This document shows, one piece after another, positions 1 through 9,032 of a stretch of 64,000 nucleotides of DNA. The first letter of the stretch is position 1; every line of letters begins with the position of its first letter. Where the stretch lies: contig NZ_WKJC01000001.1 in assembly GCF_009674675.1 (NCBI RefSeq), forward strand, positions 682,001 through 746,000, in the 5' to 3' direction. Position numbers and translations under genes: made by a program. The notes beneath the pieces are model-generated. The model did not search any database and was not told the DNA's origin. It saw only the letters and a list, made by a program, of their open reading frames with translations. This stretch comes from Kangiella sp. HZ709. GTDB lineage: Bacteria > Pseudomonadota > Gammaproteobacteria > Enterobacterales > Kangiellaceae.

Positions 1-880
1 GGCTATAAACTAAGGCCAATCGATTAGTTATTTCGTCAATAGCCAAACGACTGATGCTATTAACCCCTAATTCTTTTAGATCTATAATTTCAACTTTTTG
101 CCCGGCATCCATTAAATACAGCTTCGAATCTTCTCCAAAGATGACTTCTTTTTCGCTAAGCCAGGCATAGTCTTGCACACCCTTAGGCAAAACGATTCCT
201 GTGTCGTGACTATCATGATTACCATCTAAAATATAAATACGGTGCTTGCCCTCTTCTTCTACCGTATAGCTGACTTTGTTTTCAGCTATACGATGAAACG
301 AACGTCCAATATTTTCTGCTAATACTGTAGGTTTTCGATTTGCGTTTGTAGGAAGTACTTGCAATGTCATGACATCACCTAAGACAAATACAGCGGCATT
401 TTTGTCGTCTAACCAAGCATGGTAACCAATCGGTTCAATTGCCGTAGTAAAGGTTTTTTGTTCACCTGCTTCTATAGATAGCTGATTAAGATATTGCTTG
501 CCATTGTCATCCGCGACTCCAATAATGGTCAGGAGTCCATCTTGATAAGGTGTTGGTGAATATTCACTAGAGTCTGGTGAGTTAGAGATATTTTTAAATG
601 ATTCTTGAGCGAAACTATAAGCCATAATATCAGTTTGCGACTTGCCACTCTCATTAGTGATACCACGAGTAAAATAAAGTACTTTTCCATCATTAGAAAA
701 CTTTGGCTGGTTGTCGTACCCATCCCTTTTAGTCAAAGGTTTAAAATCAACGGTTTTATTGTTGGCTTTGGAAATTAGTTTACCTAGATCCAAAATACCG
801 ATATCTGTTGTAGGTAATGAATGAACAGACAGGTTGTAAAACGCAAATACGAAAACGAGCAGTATTTTCAATAATGTCAT
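1..880 (-). CDS. Secreted beta-propeller-like (TolB/WD40-type) protein, C-terminus beyond the window
   Basis: The frame is open from an ATG at 880 to the window edge, giving at least 293 residues with no stop. The first 25 or so residues form a hydrophobic signal sequence (MTLLKILLVFVFAFYNLSVHS), so the protein is probably exported. After it come repeated short strand-like blocks such as QPKFSNDGKVLYFTRG and YSPTPYQDGLLTIIG, the pattern of TolB/PD40-type propeller blades in which each blade reports a value. I infer a periplasmic propeller; no catalytic motif is seen. The ATG overlaps the stop of the upstream cyclase gene by one base (TAATG), so the two should be translationally coupled and may act together, for instance as sensor and cyclase. 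The function is unknown and the partial end prevents a length check. Confidence 0.72.
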   Translation of the reverse strand, partial: MTLLKILLVFVFAFYNLSVHSLPTTDIGILDLGKLISKANNKTVDFKPLTKRDGYDNQPKFSNDGKVLYFTRGITNESGKSQTDIMAYSFAQESFKNISNSPDSSEYSPTPYQDGLLTIIGVADDNGKQYLNQLSIEAGEQKTFTTAIEPIGYHAWLDDKNAAVFVLGDVMTLQVLPTNANRKPTVLAENIGRSFHRIAENKVSYTVEEEGKHRIYILDGNHDSHDTGIVLPKGVQDYAWLSEKEVIFGEDSKLYLMDAGQKVEIIDLKELGVNSISRLAIDEITNRLALVYS

Positions 881-2670
881 TACTTTAAATCATCCGCACT
901 TTGTGCCATAAAGCAAACCACAATATCGCCTGCTTGGCGGTCACCAACCGACTTATTTAAAGGGATTCTGTGCTCTTTAAAAATGAACGGTGAATCACTT
1001 TGAATTGCATAATGCCTAACATTTTCTGAAACTAATACAGCTCCAGGCTCAGCCATGCTTTCTAAACGGGCAGCGAAATTCAAGGCATCGCCCTCAATAT
1101 CTAGCTGATCTGTAATTTCATTATGAGTAATTTTTACATCTCCAATATCCAAGCCAATTCTAACTACAAAGCCGGCCCCATGCAGAACTTTTTGCATCAT
1201 GGCTGCACAACCCAAGGCATGATTAACCGTAGAAAAGGTCGCTCTTAATGAGTCGCCTTCCATATTTGGATAACTTGCTTGCCATTGTTTCATTACGGGT
1301 TTTAATAATCCGCGGAATAAAGCAAGCTTTTCAGTTCGTTCGCGATTATCCCAATTTGAAAAACCTTTTAAGTCGGTAAATAGCACAGCCATACGGCGCA
1401 TTTTTGCATCACTGTCTTGCTCTGATAGCTCTAGTAGTTTTGGCCAATAACGATCTTTGATACCTTGCATCGATTCTCGAATTTCAGATTGAAGACGACG
1501 TTCCGATTGCAAGCTAATTTGGATGGACTGCAACTTATCCGCTTCAAGTTGTAGGCTTGATTCAAGCATTGAAGGATTCAAACCGCCAGTATCTTCTACC
1601 ACCATAACCACAATCGTATCGCCGGGCTCATTTCTTATTTCTCGAATACGTAATTTACAGCCCCAGAAACTTGCTTCTAAGTGCTCAATCAAAAATGGCA
1701 AGGTCGCTAAATCTTGATAAGATAAAAGTCTTTGGTAATAAAGCTGAAAGCTGATTTTATCAGCGAACAACTTTTCAAATTGATTGCGAGTATAGTGCGT
1801 ATATTCACGTCCTTTTTGATCCCAGCTAGCATGAGTACATTGAACGCCTCGAATAGACCAACCTTTTGTTTGCACTTGCCACAGCTTTGCTGAGCTCAAG
1901 TCAACCCCATCAAGTTTTGCTTTTGAAAGATTAGCCTCACGCAAATCAACGCCCTTCATTTCACTGCCCGAAAAATTAAAGTTAGTTAAATCTTGTTGAG
2001 ATAAATTACAATTATTCAAAATGCTTCTAGTAAAAATTGTACCATGTAATTCACAGCTAGAAAGATCAACGTCAGATAAATTAGCGCCGTCTAAGTTGGC
2101 GTCAATTAAATTGACATTGTCGAGGTTAGCGCCGATCAACTTAGCTCCACGCAAATCTATCCCCTCTAGATTTTGACGTCTTAAGTCAGCACCAGATAAG
2201 TTGGCATTTTTTAAATTCTGCCCTCGTAAGTCCTGCTCTTTAAAATCAACATTTGAAAAATCTGCCTGGTGGCACATTGCGGTCAAAAAATTAGCCTGTA
2301 AGACATTGGCATGACTTAAATTAGCTTGATAAAGATTGGCAGCAATTAGTTTTGCATTGGTCAAATTGCAATAGCATAGGTTAGCTTGTGTTAGATCAGC
2401 TGCAATCAAAATAGCATTCTTCAAATCAGAATAGGATAAATTACTTTTCTTAAAACTAACTTCAGACAAATCGTAATCGGATAAATCTAAGCCGCGAAGG
2501 TCTAAACCTTCTAAGTGCAATTTCTCTTTAGGGTGCTGTTGACGCCAGGCATTCCAATCCACTGCACTAGTCAATAAAATCTTACTTAGCTCTTCGCTAG
2601 TTAGCTGATCGTTTGAGTTGTTTTCTTGATCTTCATTCGCACCGAATGAACCGGAATCTTTAAGCTCCAT
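880..2670 (-). CDS. Pentapeptide-repeat protein with C-terminal class III nucleotide cyclase domain
   Basis: A 596-residue cytoplasmic protein with no signal peptide. Residues about 52-265 are a near-continuous run of A(D/N)LXX pentapeptide repeats, which fold as a right-handed quadrilateral beta-helix. A linker (about 290-420) with a predicted helical stretch leads into a class III adenylate/guanylate cyclase domain at about 425-590. Both metal-binding aspartates are visible (Asp433 in FTDLKGFS, Asp473 in EGDSL), as are the transition-state Asn531 and Arg535 in GDALNFAARLE, so it should be active. The position where adenylate cyclases usually carry the adenine-selecting Lys is Asn469, so whether it makes cAMP, cGMP or something else cannot be read from the sequence. 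The next gene overlaps its stop by one base. The repeat domain is probably a docking or sensing scaffold (inference). Confidence 0.88.
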   Translation of the reverse strand: MELKDSGSFGANEDQENNSNDQLTSEELSKILLTSAVDWNAWRQQHPKEKLHLEGLDLRGLDLSDYDLSEVSFKKSNLSYSDLKNAILIAADLTQANLCYCNLTNAKLIAANLYQANLSHANVLQANFLTAMCHQADFSNVDFKEQDLRGQNLKNANLSGADLRRQNLEGIDLRGAKLIGANLDNVNLIDANLDGANLSDVDLSSCELHGTIFTRSILNNCNLSQQDLTNFNFSGSEMKGVDLREANLSKAKLDGVDLSSAKLWQVQTKGWSIRGVQCTHASWDQKGREYTHYTRNQFEKLFADKISFQLYYQRLLSYQDLATLPFLIEHLEASFWGCKLRIREIRNEPGDTIVVMVVEDTGGLNPSMLESSLQLEADKLQSIQISLQSERRLQSEIRESMQGIKDRYWPKLLELSEQDSDAKMRRMAVLFTDLKGFSNWDNRERTEKLALFRGLLKPVMKQWQASYPNMEGDSLRATFSTVNHALGCAAMMQKVLHGAGFVVRIGLDIGDVKITHNEITDQLDIEGDALNFAARLESMAEPGAVLVSENVRHYAIQSDSPFIFKEHRIPLNKSVGDRQAGDIVVCFMAQSADDLK

Positions 2671-2750
2671 AAGACATACGTATTTTGATTTAACTATCCG
2701 CCATTTATAGCATAAAGTGGCTTATTTTACGAAATAACTTTATTAAAACA

Positions 2751-2779
2751 TTGACATAGCTGAGCAGCGAATCAACAAT
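2751..2779 (+). promoter_or_regulatory. Candidate sigma70 promoter for pheA
   Basis: A perfect -35 hexamer TTGACA (2751-2756) is followed after 17 bases by AACAAT (2774-2779, 4 of 6 matches to TATAAT). Transcription would begin near 2786, downstream of the ATG at 2783. This supports the internal ATG at 2825 as the pheA start. No leader peptide or attenuator hairpin was recognised. Confidence 0.45.
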
Positions 2780-2824
2780 CTAATGACTCTTGGCCACTTA
2801 TCATTTAAGCGCTTTTTACTTCTT

Positions 2825-3988
2825 ATGGATAATCAACAACTATTAATGCTCAGAGAAGCTATCGGTAAACTGGATAAGTCTTTACTGGATTTGTTTGCAC
2901 AAAGGCGGGCCTTAAGTCTGCAAGTCGCCGAAGAAAAATACAGTAAAAAGATGAGTATTCGCGATCAAGCGCAAGAGCAGAAATTATTAAAACGGTTGTT
3001 AGGCGATGCCAAACTTCTAGGGCTCGATACATCTACCACACTCAGCTTATTTCATAAGATTTTAGATGATTCAGTGCGAACTCAATATGATTACTTTCTG
3101 GCGCAAGAAACTGATTTCAAAGTTGATGGCAAACTGGCTGTTTTAGGAAGCAAAACCTCCTATTCAGCTATTGCTGCGAGGAACCACTTTTCCACAAAAC
3201 CCTACTCTTATGAGCTGCATTACTTCGATAATTTTCAAACAATTTTCTCTGCAATAAAAAACGGTGATTGCGACTACGGGATCATTCCTATTGAGAATAC
3301 TTTTTCAGGTAATATCCCAGAAATCCATGATTTGATCCGTGAGTTTGAGGTGAAAGTTATTGGTGAAGAAAAATTAAGAGTAAAGCATTGCTTAATAGGT
3401 TTAGCAGGGGCTCAACTTAAAGATATTACTGATGTTTACTCACACCCTCAAGCTATCATTCAGTCTAAAGATTTTTTAACAGAATATAGCCATCTGAATG
3501 CCCACATGCGCAATAGTACTAGTTCAGCATTAAAGTTCATAGAAGGACAAAAACAAAAGTCCTTAGCTGCCATCGCTAGTGAAGAAGCAGCATTGGATTC
3601 AGACTTACAAATTATTGCCAATGGTATAAATAATTATCAAGATAACTTTACTCGCTTTATCCTTATAGCTAAAGCCGCAATCCGCATTCCAGAAGCGGTA
3701 CCCGCAAAAACCAGCATCCTTATTACTACTCAGCAACAGGCAGGCTCACTAGCCGATTGTTTGAATATTCTCAAGCAGTACCAGATAAACATTACTAAAA
3801 TTGAATCCCGGCCTATTATTGGCAAGCCGTGGCAGGAACGTTTTTATATTGATTTTGAAGGTAATTCAGAATCAATGAAGGTAAAAAAAGCCATTCATGA
3901 GCTTGAGTTAATGACCCATGACTTACTTATTTTAGGCTGCTATCCGTTGCACGACATTTCTGCCACCAATCTCGAACAGTTGCCTTAA
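2825..3988 (+). CDS. pheA: Bifunctional chorismate mutase/prephenate dehydratase (P-protein)
   Basis: Converts chorismate to prephenate and then to phenylpyruvate, the committed steps to phenylalanine, in the cytoplasm. The order is the E. coli one: an AroQ-type chorismate mutase helix bundle (about 1-95, with LREAIGKLDKSLLDLFAQRR), a prephenate dehydratase domain (about 100-285, including the IPIENTFSG segment and the NFTRF motif) and a C-terminal ACT domain (about 290-375) containing ESRPI, the motif family linked to phenylalanine feedback binding. I chose the ATG at 2825 because it gives 387 residues, about the length of the E. coli enzyme, with an N-terminus that aligns. The earlier in-frame ATG at 2783 adds 14 non-matching residues and lies before the predicted transcription start. 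Neither start has a good Shine-Dalgarno. It is divergent from the cyclase operon. Confidence 0.95.
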   Translation: MDNQQLLMLREAIGKLDKSLLDLFAQRRALSLQVAEEKYSKKMSIRDQAQEQKLLKRLLGDAKLLGLDTSTTLSLFHKILDDSVRTQYDYFLAQETDFKVDGKLAVLGSKTSYSAIAARNHFSTKPYSYELHYFDNFQTIFSAIKNGDCDYGIIPIENTFSGNIPEIHDLIREFEVKVIGEEKLRVKHCLIGLAGAQLKDITDVYSHPQAIIQSKDFLTEYSHLNAHMRNSTSSALKFIEGQKQKSLAAIASEEAALDSDLQIIANGINNYQDNFTRFILIAKAAIRIPEAVPAKTSILITTQQQAGSLADCLNILKQYQINITKIESRPIIGKPWQERFYIDFEGNSESMKVKKAIHELELMTHDLLILGCYPLHDISATNLEQLP

Positions 3989-4100
3989 GGCTATCAGCCA
4001 ATAGCCTATTCCTATAGCTACGAATAAAGTTTACCTAGACTATTGGCAATAATTATTATCGGCAGTACAATCCGATTAACCTTTTTTAACACTTACAATT

Positions 4101-4460
4101 ATGCATCCTTTTGAAGAATTTAGAGCCAAGCGTTTAGCTGGCAATGAAGCCGCTTTAGACACTAACAGTCTTTTAGTTAAGCGCTTATTTGGACTGGATA
4201 AAACGGCTTATGGCGAAGGCGCTTTAGATAAAAAAACTAAAGAACTGCTAGGGTTGGTATCCTCAATGGTTCTGCGCTGCAACGACTGCATTGATTACCA
4301 CTTAGAGCAAGCGGTCAAATTGGAGTGGGATCGTGACGAGATTGATGAAGCCATGGGCGTAGCATTATTAGTCGGCGGCTCTATCGTGATTCCACATTTA
4401 CGTCATGCAAAAGAAAGCCTAGAGTTTTTGTTCAATGAAAAAGCTGCTGCTGAATCCTAA
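4101..4460 (+). CDS. Carboxymuconolactone decarboxylase (AhpD-like) family protein
   Basis: A 119-residue single-domain protein. It has the family's redox-type motif C-x2-C-x3-H (CNDCIDYH, about residues 54-61) after a helix typical of the CMD/AhpD fold, and a second helical half ending in the VALLVGGSIVIPH stretch. Members with this CxxC-H signature are small cytoplasmic peroxidase-associated or disulfide-reducing proteins, and the true decarboxylases are a minority. The substrate is therefore not assignable here. It is a lone gene between pheA and the converging hda, with only 15 bases to the hda stop and no clear terminator between. Confidence 0.85.
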   Translation: MHPFEEFRAKRLAGNEAALDTNSLLVKRLFGLDKTAYGEGALDKKTKELLGLVSSMVLRCNDCIDYHLEQAVKLEWDRDEIDEAMGVALLVGGSIVIPHLRHAKESLEFLFNEKAAAES

Positions 4461-4475
4461 CCTTTTAAAGTAGAG

Positions 4476-5171
4476 CTATAAGCCTAAAACTTCTTTAATA
4501 AAAGGCTTAGTAATTTTTCGTTGTGCTTGCAAGGATGCAGCATCTAATTTAATGATCGACTGGGTAAGGCTATTGAGATCTCTTTGCCCTTTCACCAAAA
4601 GGTAAGCAGCCAAATCTTCCGTTAGCATTAAGCCTTTTTCTTGAGCTTTTTTTTGTATGTAAGCCTTTTTACCTTCATCCGATAAAGGTTTTATCTCATG
4701 GATATACATGGAACTTAAGCGCGACTTTAAATCCTTTAACTGTATATCAATCCCGGTTGGAGCTTCATTTCCGGTAATGATGAGTGTTTTACTTTGATCT
4801 TTGAGTTGGTTATACAAGTGAAAAATAGCTTCCTGCCAATCGAGTGCATTAATTTGCTCTATGATAGAGCTGATGTCATCAAGACAAACACAATCAAACC
4901 CCACAAAACCGCTCAGTAATTCAGGTGTCAAACCTTCAGTATCTAGCGGTAAGTAAGCTAAGTTATAATCTTGGAAATCACTCGCTTGATGAGCGAGCGC
5001 TTGCAGTAAGTGCGTTTTGCCAGAACCTTTGATTCCATGGATGTAGATAAAGTCGTTTTTGGATTTTGATAGAGCCCGCAAAGCTGACAAAAGGATAGCA
5101 TTGTCCCCTGCCATAAAATTATCAAAGGTGGCGTTGACTTTTAATTCAAAGTCCAAAGGAATTTGTAGCAT
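4476..5171 (-). CDS. hda: DnaA regulatory inactivator Hda
   Basis: A DnaA-related AAA+ protein that, bound to the DNA-loaded sliding clamp, stimulates ATP hydrolysis by DnaA after initiation and so prevents re-replication. It has 231 residues, the usual Hda size. The N-terminus carries the clamp-binding peptide QIPLDF (residues 3-8), followed by Walker A GIKGSGKTHLL (46-56) and Walker B CVCLDDI (94-100). Hda lacks the DnaA DNA-binding domain IV, as expected. It is the last gene of a three-gene operon with the CDP-alcohol phosphatidyltransferase (3-base gap) and the DUF2066 protein, close to purM-purN. The same neighbours are common in gammaproteobacteria, which supports the name. Confidence 0.95.
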   Translation of the reverse strand: MLQIPLDFELKVNATFDNFMAGDNAILLSALRALSKSKNDFIYIHGIKGSGKTHLLQALAHQASDFQDYNLAYLPLDTEGLTPELLSGFVGFDCVCLDDISSIIEQINALDWQEAIFHLYNQLKDQSKTLIITGNEAPTGIDIQLKDLKSRLSSMYIHEIKPLSDEGKKAYIQKKAQEKGLMLTEDLAAYLLVKGQRDLNSLTQSIIKLDAASLQAQRKITKPFIKEVLGL

Positions 5172-5174
5172 GAG

Positions 5175-5744
5175 CTAGATACTATTGGTTGTTTGTTCAG
5201 ACTTTTTTGCAAGATAGGCCTGTCGGCCCAACCACAAATAGTGAGCTCCACTAACAATACAGGTTACGATAATGACCCATTCAAGTGCACTCAACAATTG
5301 CGCATCAATGGCATACCAAGCCATACTAACTAGAATCAATAGCACCAACAAAATCAATAAAGCCGTATTCCATTTAGAGATTAAAGAGGGTCGCATTTCA
5401 TAACGGCCGTAAGTGAAATGGAACCAAGTCGCACCGCTTATAATAATGATATCTCTTATGGTTGCGACCCAAAAAAGGCTCCAAGATATATGTCCTTTCA
5501 TCGCCAGTAATAACAAGGCAACAAATAGCAACATTTTATCCGCTAATGGGTCTGTAATTGAGCCAAATCGACTTTGCCACTTGAAACGCTTGGCAAGCAG
5601 TCCATCTAAGCCATCGGATGCCCCTGCTACTAGAAATATGATTAAGGCAAACTCATAGTTTCCTCGCAGTAAATACCATATAAAAGGCGCTATTAAGAGC
5701 ACTCTTAAAATAGTGATAAGGTTAGGGATTAGGCTTAAACTCAT
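5175..5744 (-). CDS. CDP-alcohol phosphatidyltransferase family membrane protein
   Basis: A 189-residue inner-membrane enzyme with about five hydrophobic segments. The catalytic signature DG-x2-A-x9-G-x3-D-x3-D is intact (residues about 45-68, DGLLAKRFKW then GSITDPLAD), with Lys where the consensus often has Arg. Enzymes of this family move a phosphatidyl group from CDP-diacylglycerol to an alcohol such as glycerol-3-phosphate or phosphatidylglycerol. The window has a second family member in the canonical pgsA position near uvrC, so this copy is more likely a paralogue with a different acceptor, for example a cardiolipin-synthase-type role (inference). It lies between the DUF2066 gene and hda in one operon. 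Confidence 0.88.
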   Translation of the reverse strand: MSLSLIPNLITILRVLLIAPFIWYLLRGNYEFALIIFLVAGASDGLDGLLAKRFKWQSRFGSITDPLADKMLLFVALLLLAMKGHISWSLFWVATIRDIIIISGATWFHFTYGRYEMRPSLISKWNTALLILLVLLILVSMAWYAIDAQLLSALEWVIIVTCIVSGAHYLWLGRQAYLAKKSEQTTNSI

Positions 5745-5778
5745 GCTTAATAATATTTATGTTGTTTTGTCGAAATCT

Positions 5779-6861
5779 TTAATCGCGCCAATTATACACT
5801 AAGGGCTGCAGATTAATGGACGATTCACCATCAGGATCAGCAGCAGTTCGGCGCAAATTATTACTCATTTGCAAAGCATCAATCAAGTATTGGGTCGAGG
5901 ATTGCAGTCCTAGCCTAAAAAGCACTTCATCTTCTTTGACTTCAATGGCGTCCACAGAGCTCACCATACTCAAATTCTTTAGGATATTTTGAGCTTTTGC
6001 ATAAGCTTCGATGCCAGTTAAGCCTTTAACTTTTAAGTAATCCGTTTCAATTTGGTTACTTAATACCACTGCCAACTTTAGTGCTAAACGATCAGCAACT
6101 CTATTCACCATTTTCGCCACCACTTGTTGGCTAGAGCTGCCGCTGGTGGTAAAGCTCATAGCATCATTACCAAAATCTACGCGCCAACTAGCCTGCCAAC
6201 CATTGCGACCTTGCGATAAAGCTCCCATCGCAATATAGTCTGCATCATAACGCCTTGAAGCACGTCTTACTGGTTCTGCAAATTTACCCCAAACATCAGC
6301 GGCGGAAACGGCTGATTGATCATCTAAATCCATCAAAGGCAATATCACAGGCAATCCCCGTTGGTAAGCTTCTTTACGCACAGCAATGGCAGCAGAGTCT
6401 TGTCCATCGGCAGATATACCGCGTTGACCGTTTACGTCTTTAGCAATCCAAAAAACGCCTAAAGGACGATTTTCATTCCATATTGGTTGAGCAGAATCTT
6501 TTAATAGATTAGTTACCGCGCCAGGCTCAAAGCTAACTTTCAACAATAAGGGTTTTCTATAGATTTTTTGTTCTTCTAAACTAAGCTTTTGATAGCTATA
6601 TAGGCGCATATAATCAGAAGCATTATCAATGCTAGCTTTTATCGAAGCAGAGTTAAGAACCTTCTCGTTACCACTAGCACGCACTAACACCTGCGCAAAC
6701 GCATTCCCTAAGGCTCGATTTCTAACTTCTGTGGTTTGGTCCTTTACTGGCCAACTGGCCGTGTATAAGTCTTTCATCACCTTTGCTTCAATCGGCATGC
6801 TCGCTAAAGCGACCAATAAACCGGCAACAAACACCCATATAAACTTCAAGCTTTTATCCAT
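5779..6861 (-). CDS. DUF2066 domain-containing exported protein
   Basis: A 360-residue protein with an N-terminal hydrophobic signal (about residues 5-25, ending near SMPIEA). It therefore acts in the periplasm or is membrane-anchored. The region following the signal, with YTASWPVKDQTTEVRNRAL and FAQVLVRASGN, is the recognisable start of DUF2066, a family of unknown biochemical function that is conserved upstream of hda and near purM in many gammaproteobacteria. No catalytic residues can be pointed to. It heads the operon with the phosphatidyltransferase and hda, and is divergent from the OmpA-type lipoprotein gene across about 240 bases of intergenic DNA. Confidence 0.88.
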   Translation of the reverse strand: MDKSLKFIWVFVAGLLVALASMPIEAKVMKDLYTASWPVKDQTTEVRNRALGNAFAQVLVRASGNEKVLNSASIKASIDNASDYMRLYSYQKLSLEEQKIYRKPLLLKVSFEPGAVTNLLKDSAQPIWNENRPLGVFWIAKDVNGQRGISADGQDSAAIAVRKEAYQRGLPVILPLMDLDDQSAVSAADVWGKFAEPVRRASRRYDADYIAMGALSQGRNGWQASWRVDFGNDAMSFTTSGSSSQQVVAKMVNRVADRLALKLAVVLSNQIETDYLKVKGLTGIEAYAKAQNILKNLSMVSSVDAIEVKEDEVLFRLGLQSSTQYLIDALQMSNNLRRTAADPDGESSINLQPLVYNWRD

Positions 6862-7099
6862 GAAGACCCTATCATTTATTAGCTTAGAAACATTGAATGA
6901 CGTTATTCTAACAGTTTTTTAATAAGACGCTAGAAATAGCTAGTAACTGCTATAAGTTAATGTAAACTTTGATTATGAATGTGAATTCTTTAGTGATTTC
7001 CTGAAAACCTTAAAATAAGCTATTCAGTGATTCAGTTCAGATAAAATTCAGATTTGCTTGCTTATAATTTGAAAAAAATGAAATACAAAGAGGAAAACC

Positions 7100-7774
7100 A
7101 TGAAAAACCTTAAGAAGCTAAAACCTATAGCCATTGCAACTAGCGTAGCAGTGACCCTTTCATTAACTTCTGGTTGTACGGTACTCGATCCTTACACAGG
7201 TGAAGAAAAAACCAGTAAAGCAGTAAAGTATGGCGCTATTGGCGCGGTTGTTTGTGGCATTATTGGTTCTACTCGCAATAGCAAATCTGCCAGAAACGCA
7301 GCACTTGGCTGTGGTGCTATTGGTGCAGGTGTTGGCGCTTATATGGATAATCAAGAAAAAGAGTTGCGCGATGAGCTTGCTGGTACTGGCGTTGGTGTTC
7401 AACGTGATGGCGACCAAATCAATCTAATTATGCCTGGCGATATCACCTTTGAAACTAATCGCTATGACATTAATGGTAATTTCTTACCTGTATTAGATTC
7501 GGTGTCTAAGGTTCTGTATAAATTCACTGATACCAAATTAGAAGTAGCAGGTTTTACCGACTCAACTGGCTCTGAAAGTTATAACCAAGAACTATCTGAA
7601 AGACGCGCCTCTAGCGTTTCTAACTACTTACGCAGTAGAGATGTTGCTGGCGAACGCTTAAAAAGCGTTGGCTTTGGTGAGGCCTACCCGGCCGCTTCTA
7701 ACGATACCGAATCAGGTCGCTCAAGAAATCGCCGTGTGGAGTTAACCATTATCCCGATTCAACCGGCTGGATAA
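7100..7774 (+). CDS. OmpA-family lipoprotein (YiaD-like)
   Basis: A 224-residue outer-membrane lipoprotein. The signal peptide ends in the lipobox LTSGC, with Cys26 as the lipidation site. Residues about 45-82 are Gly/Ala-rich (glycine-zipper pattern), and residues about 105-220 are an OmpA C-terminal peptidoglycan-binding domain with the TDSTGS and GRSRNRRVEL motifs. The family anchors the outer membrane to the cell wall. A good ribosome-binding site (AAAGAGGA) precedes the ATG, and an intrinsic terminator follows, so it is probably a single-gene unit. The architecture matches YiaD-type proteins more than Pal, because of the zipper region. Confidence 0.93.
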   Translation: MKNLKKLKPIAIATSVAVTLSLTSGCTVLDPYTGEEKTSKAVKYGAIGAVVCGIIGSTRNSKSARNAALGCGAIGAGVGAYMDNQEKELRDELAGTGVGVQRDGDQINLIMPGDITFETNRYDINGNFLPVLDSVSKVLYKFTDTKLEVAGFTDSTGSESYNQELSERRASSVSNYLRSRDVAGERLKSVGFGEAYPAASNDTESGRSRNRRVELTIIPIQPAG

Positions 7775-7832
7775 ATCGATTCGTAAAACAATATACCGTT
7801 TCATGATCGTTAAAATCTTTAATAGATGATTC

Positions 7833-7858
7833 AAAGAGCGCTTAAGGCGCTCTTTTTT
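7833..7858 (+). terminator. Intrinsic terminator after the OmpA-family lipoprotein gene
   Basis: A 9-bp perfect stem (AAAGAGCGC / GCGCTCTTT) with a 5-base loop is followed by a T run. It lies 58 bases after the lipoprotein stop and before the purM leader. Confidence 0.85.
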
Positions 7859-7962
7859 ATTGGAATTGCGCAGGGATTAGTGTCGACCTTATCCGCAACT
7901 TCTAGTAAAATTGCCAACCAATAGAGGTTCAGCCTTCAATTCAATCAAATAATGGAAATCCA

Positions 7963-9000
7963 ATGAGTGACAAACAATCTTTAAGCTATAAAGACGCTGG
8001 CGTAGATATTGATGCAGGAAATGCTTTAGTTGAACGTATTAAAGGGATCACAAAGAAAACTTACCGCCCTGAAGTGATGGGTAATATCGGTGGTTTTGGA
8101 GCTTTATTTGATTTGCCTACTGGTTATGAAGAACCTGCTCTAGTGGCTGGCACCGATGGCGTAGGTACCAAATTACGCTTAGCCTTGAACATGAAGAAAC
8201 ATGATACCGTTGGTATCGACTTAGTCGCCATGTGCGTTAATGATTTGATAGTGCAAGGTGCTGAACCACTATTCTTCCTCGATTACTATGCTACCGGCAA
8301 ATTAGATGTGGATGTGGCTGCGGATGTCGTTGCAGGCATTGGTGAAGGCTGCGTACAATCTGGCTGTGCCCTAATTGGCGGTGAAACTGCAGAAATGCCT
8401 GGCATGTACGAAGGTGACGATTATGACTTGGCTGGTTTTTGCGTAGGCATCGTCGATAAAAAGAAAATCATCGATGGTAGCAAGGTGAAATCTGGCGACG
8501 TATTGTTAGGTTTAGCTTCGTCTGGCCCTCATTCAAATGGCTATTCGCTGATTCGTAAGATTTTAGAAGTCTCCGGCGAAGACGTTAATCGCGAATTTGA
8601 AAATGGTAAAACTCTAGGTGAAACCTTATTAGAGCCTACTCGCATTTATGTAAAACCATTACTACGCCTATTCAAAGAAGTAGAAGTCAAAGCTATTTCG
8701 CACATTACTGGCGGCGGTTTACAAGAAAACTTGCCTCGCGTGATGCCAAAGACCAGTAAAGCCATTGTTGATACTAATGCTTGGAAAATGCCAAAAGTCT
8801 TCGAATGGTTGCAAGAAAAAGGTAATGTGGATCGCTTAGAAATGTACCGTACTTTCAACTGCGGTATTGGCATGATTTTGGTCGTTTCTGCAGAAAACGC
8901 TAACAATGCCAAAGATCTATTGGAAACTTTGGGCGAAACCGTTTATCGCGTTGGTGAAATTGCCAACCGAGATGGTGATGAAGAGCAAGTCATTCTTTAA
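7963..9000 (+). CDS. purM: Phosphoribosylformylglycinamidine cyclo-ligase (AIR synthetase)
   Basis: Fifth step of de novo purine synthesis: ATP-dependent ring closure of FGAM to 5-aminoimidazole ribotide in the cytoplasm. It has 345 residues, the same as the E. coli enzyme. Recognisable are the N-terminal [13 protein letters not shown], the glycine-rich GTDGVGTKL loop (about 65-73), [11 protein letters not shown] (about 140-150) and [10 protein letters not shown]. It is followed 32 bases later by purN, the usual purMN pair. No PurR-like operator could be recognised upstream. Confidence 0.98.
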   Translation: MSDKQSLSYKDAGVDIDAGNALVERIKGITKKTYRPEVMGNIGGFGALFDLPTGYEEPALVAGTDGVGTKLRLALNMKKHDTVGIDLVAMCVNDLIVQGAEPLFFLDYYATGKLDVDVAADVVAGIGEGCVQSGCALIGGETAEMPGMYEGDDYDLAGFCVGIVDKKKIIDGSKVKSGDVLLGLASSGPHSNGYSLIRKILEVSGEDVNREFENGKTLGETLLEPTRIYVKPLLRLFKEVEVKAISHITGGGLQENLPRVMPKTSKAIVDTNAWKMPKVFEWLQEKGNVDRLEMYRTFNCGIGMILVVSAENANNAKDLLETLGETVYRVGEIANRDGDEEQVIL

Positions 9001-9032
9001 TTCTCGTTTGTTTAGGTTAACTTAAAACAAAC

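Noticed and set aside
529-723. 64-residue minus-strand frame
   Set aside because: It is out of frame within the partial propeller gene, whose frame runs uninterrupted from 880 to the edge.
2783-2824. Longer N-terminus for pheA
   Set aside because: The 14 extra residues do not match the family, and the predicted transcription start lies after the 2783 ATG.
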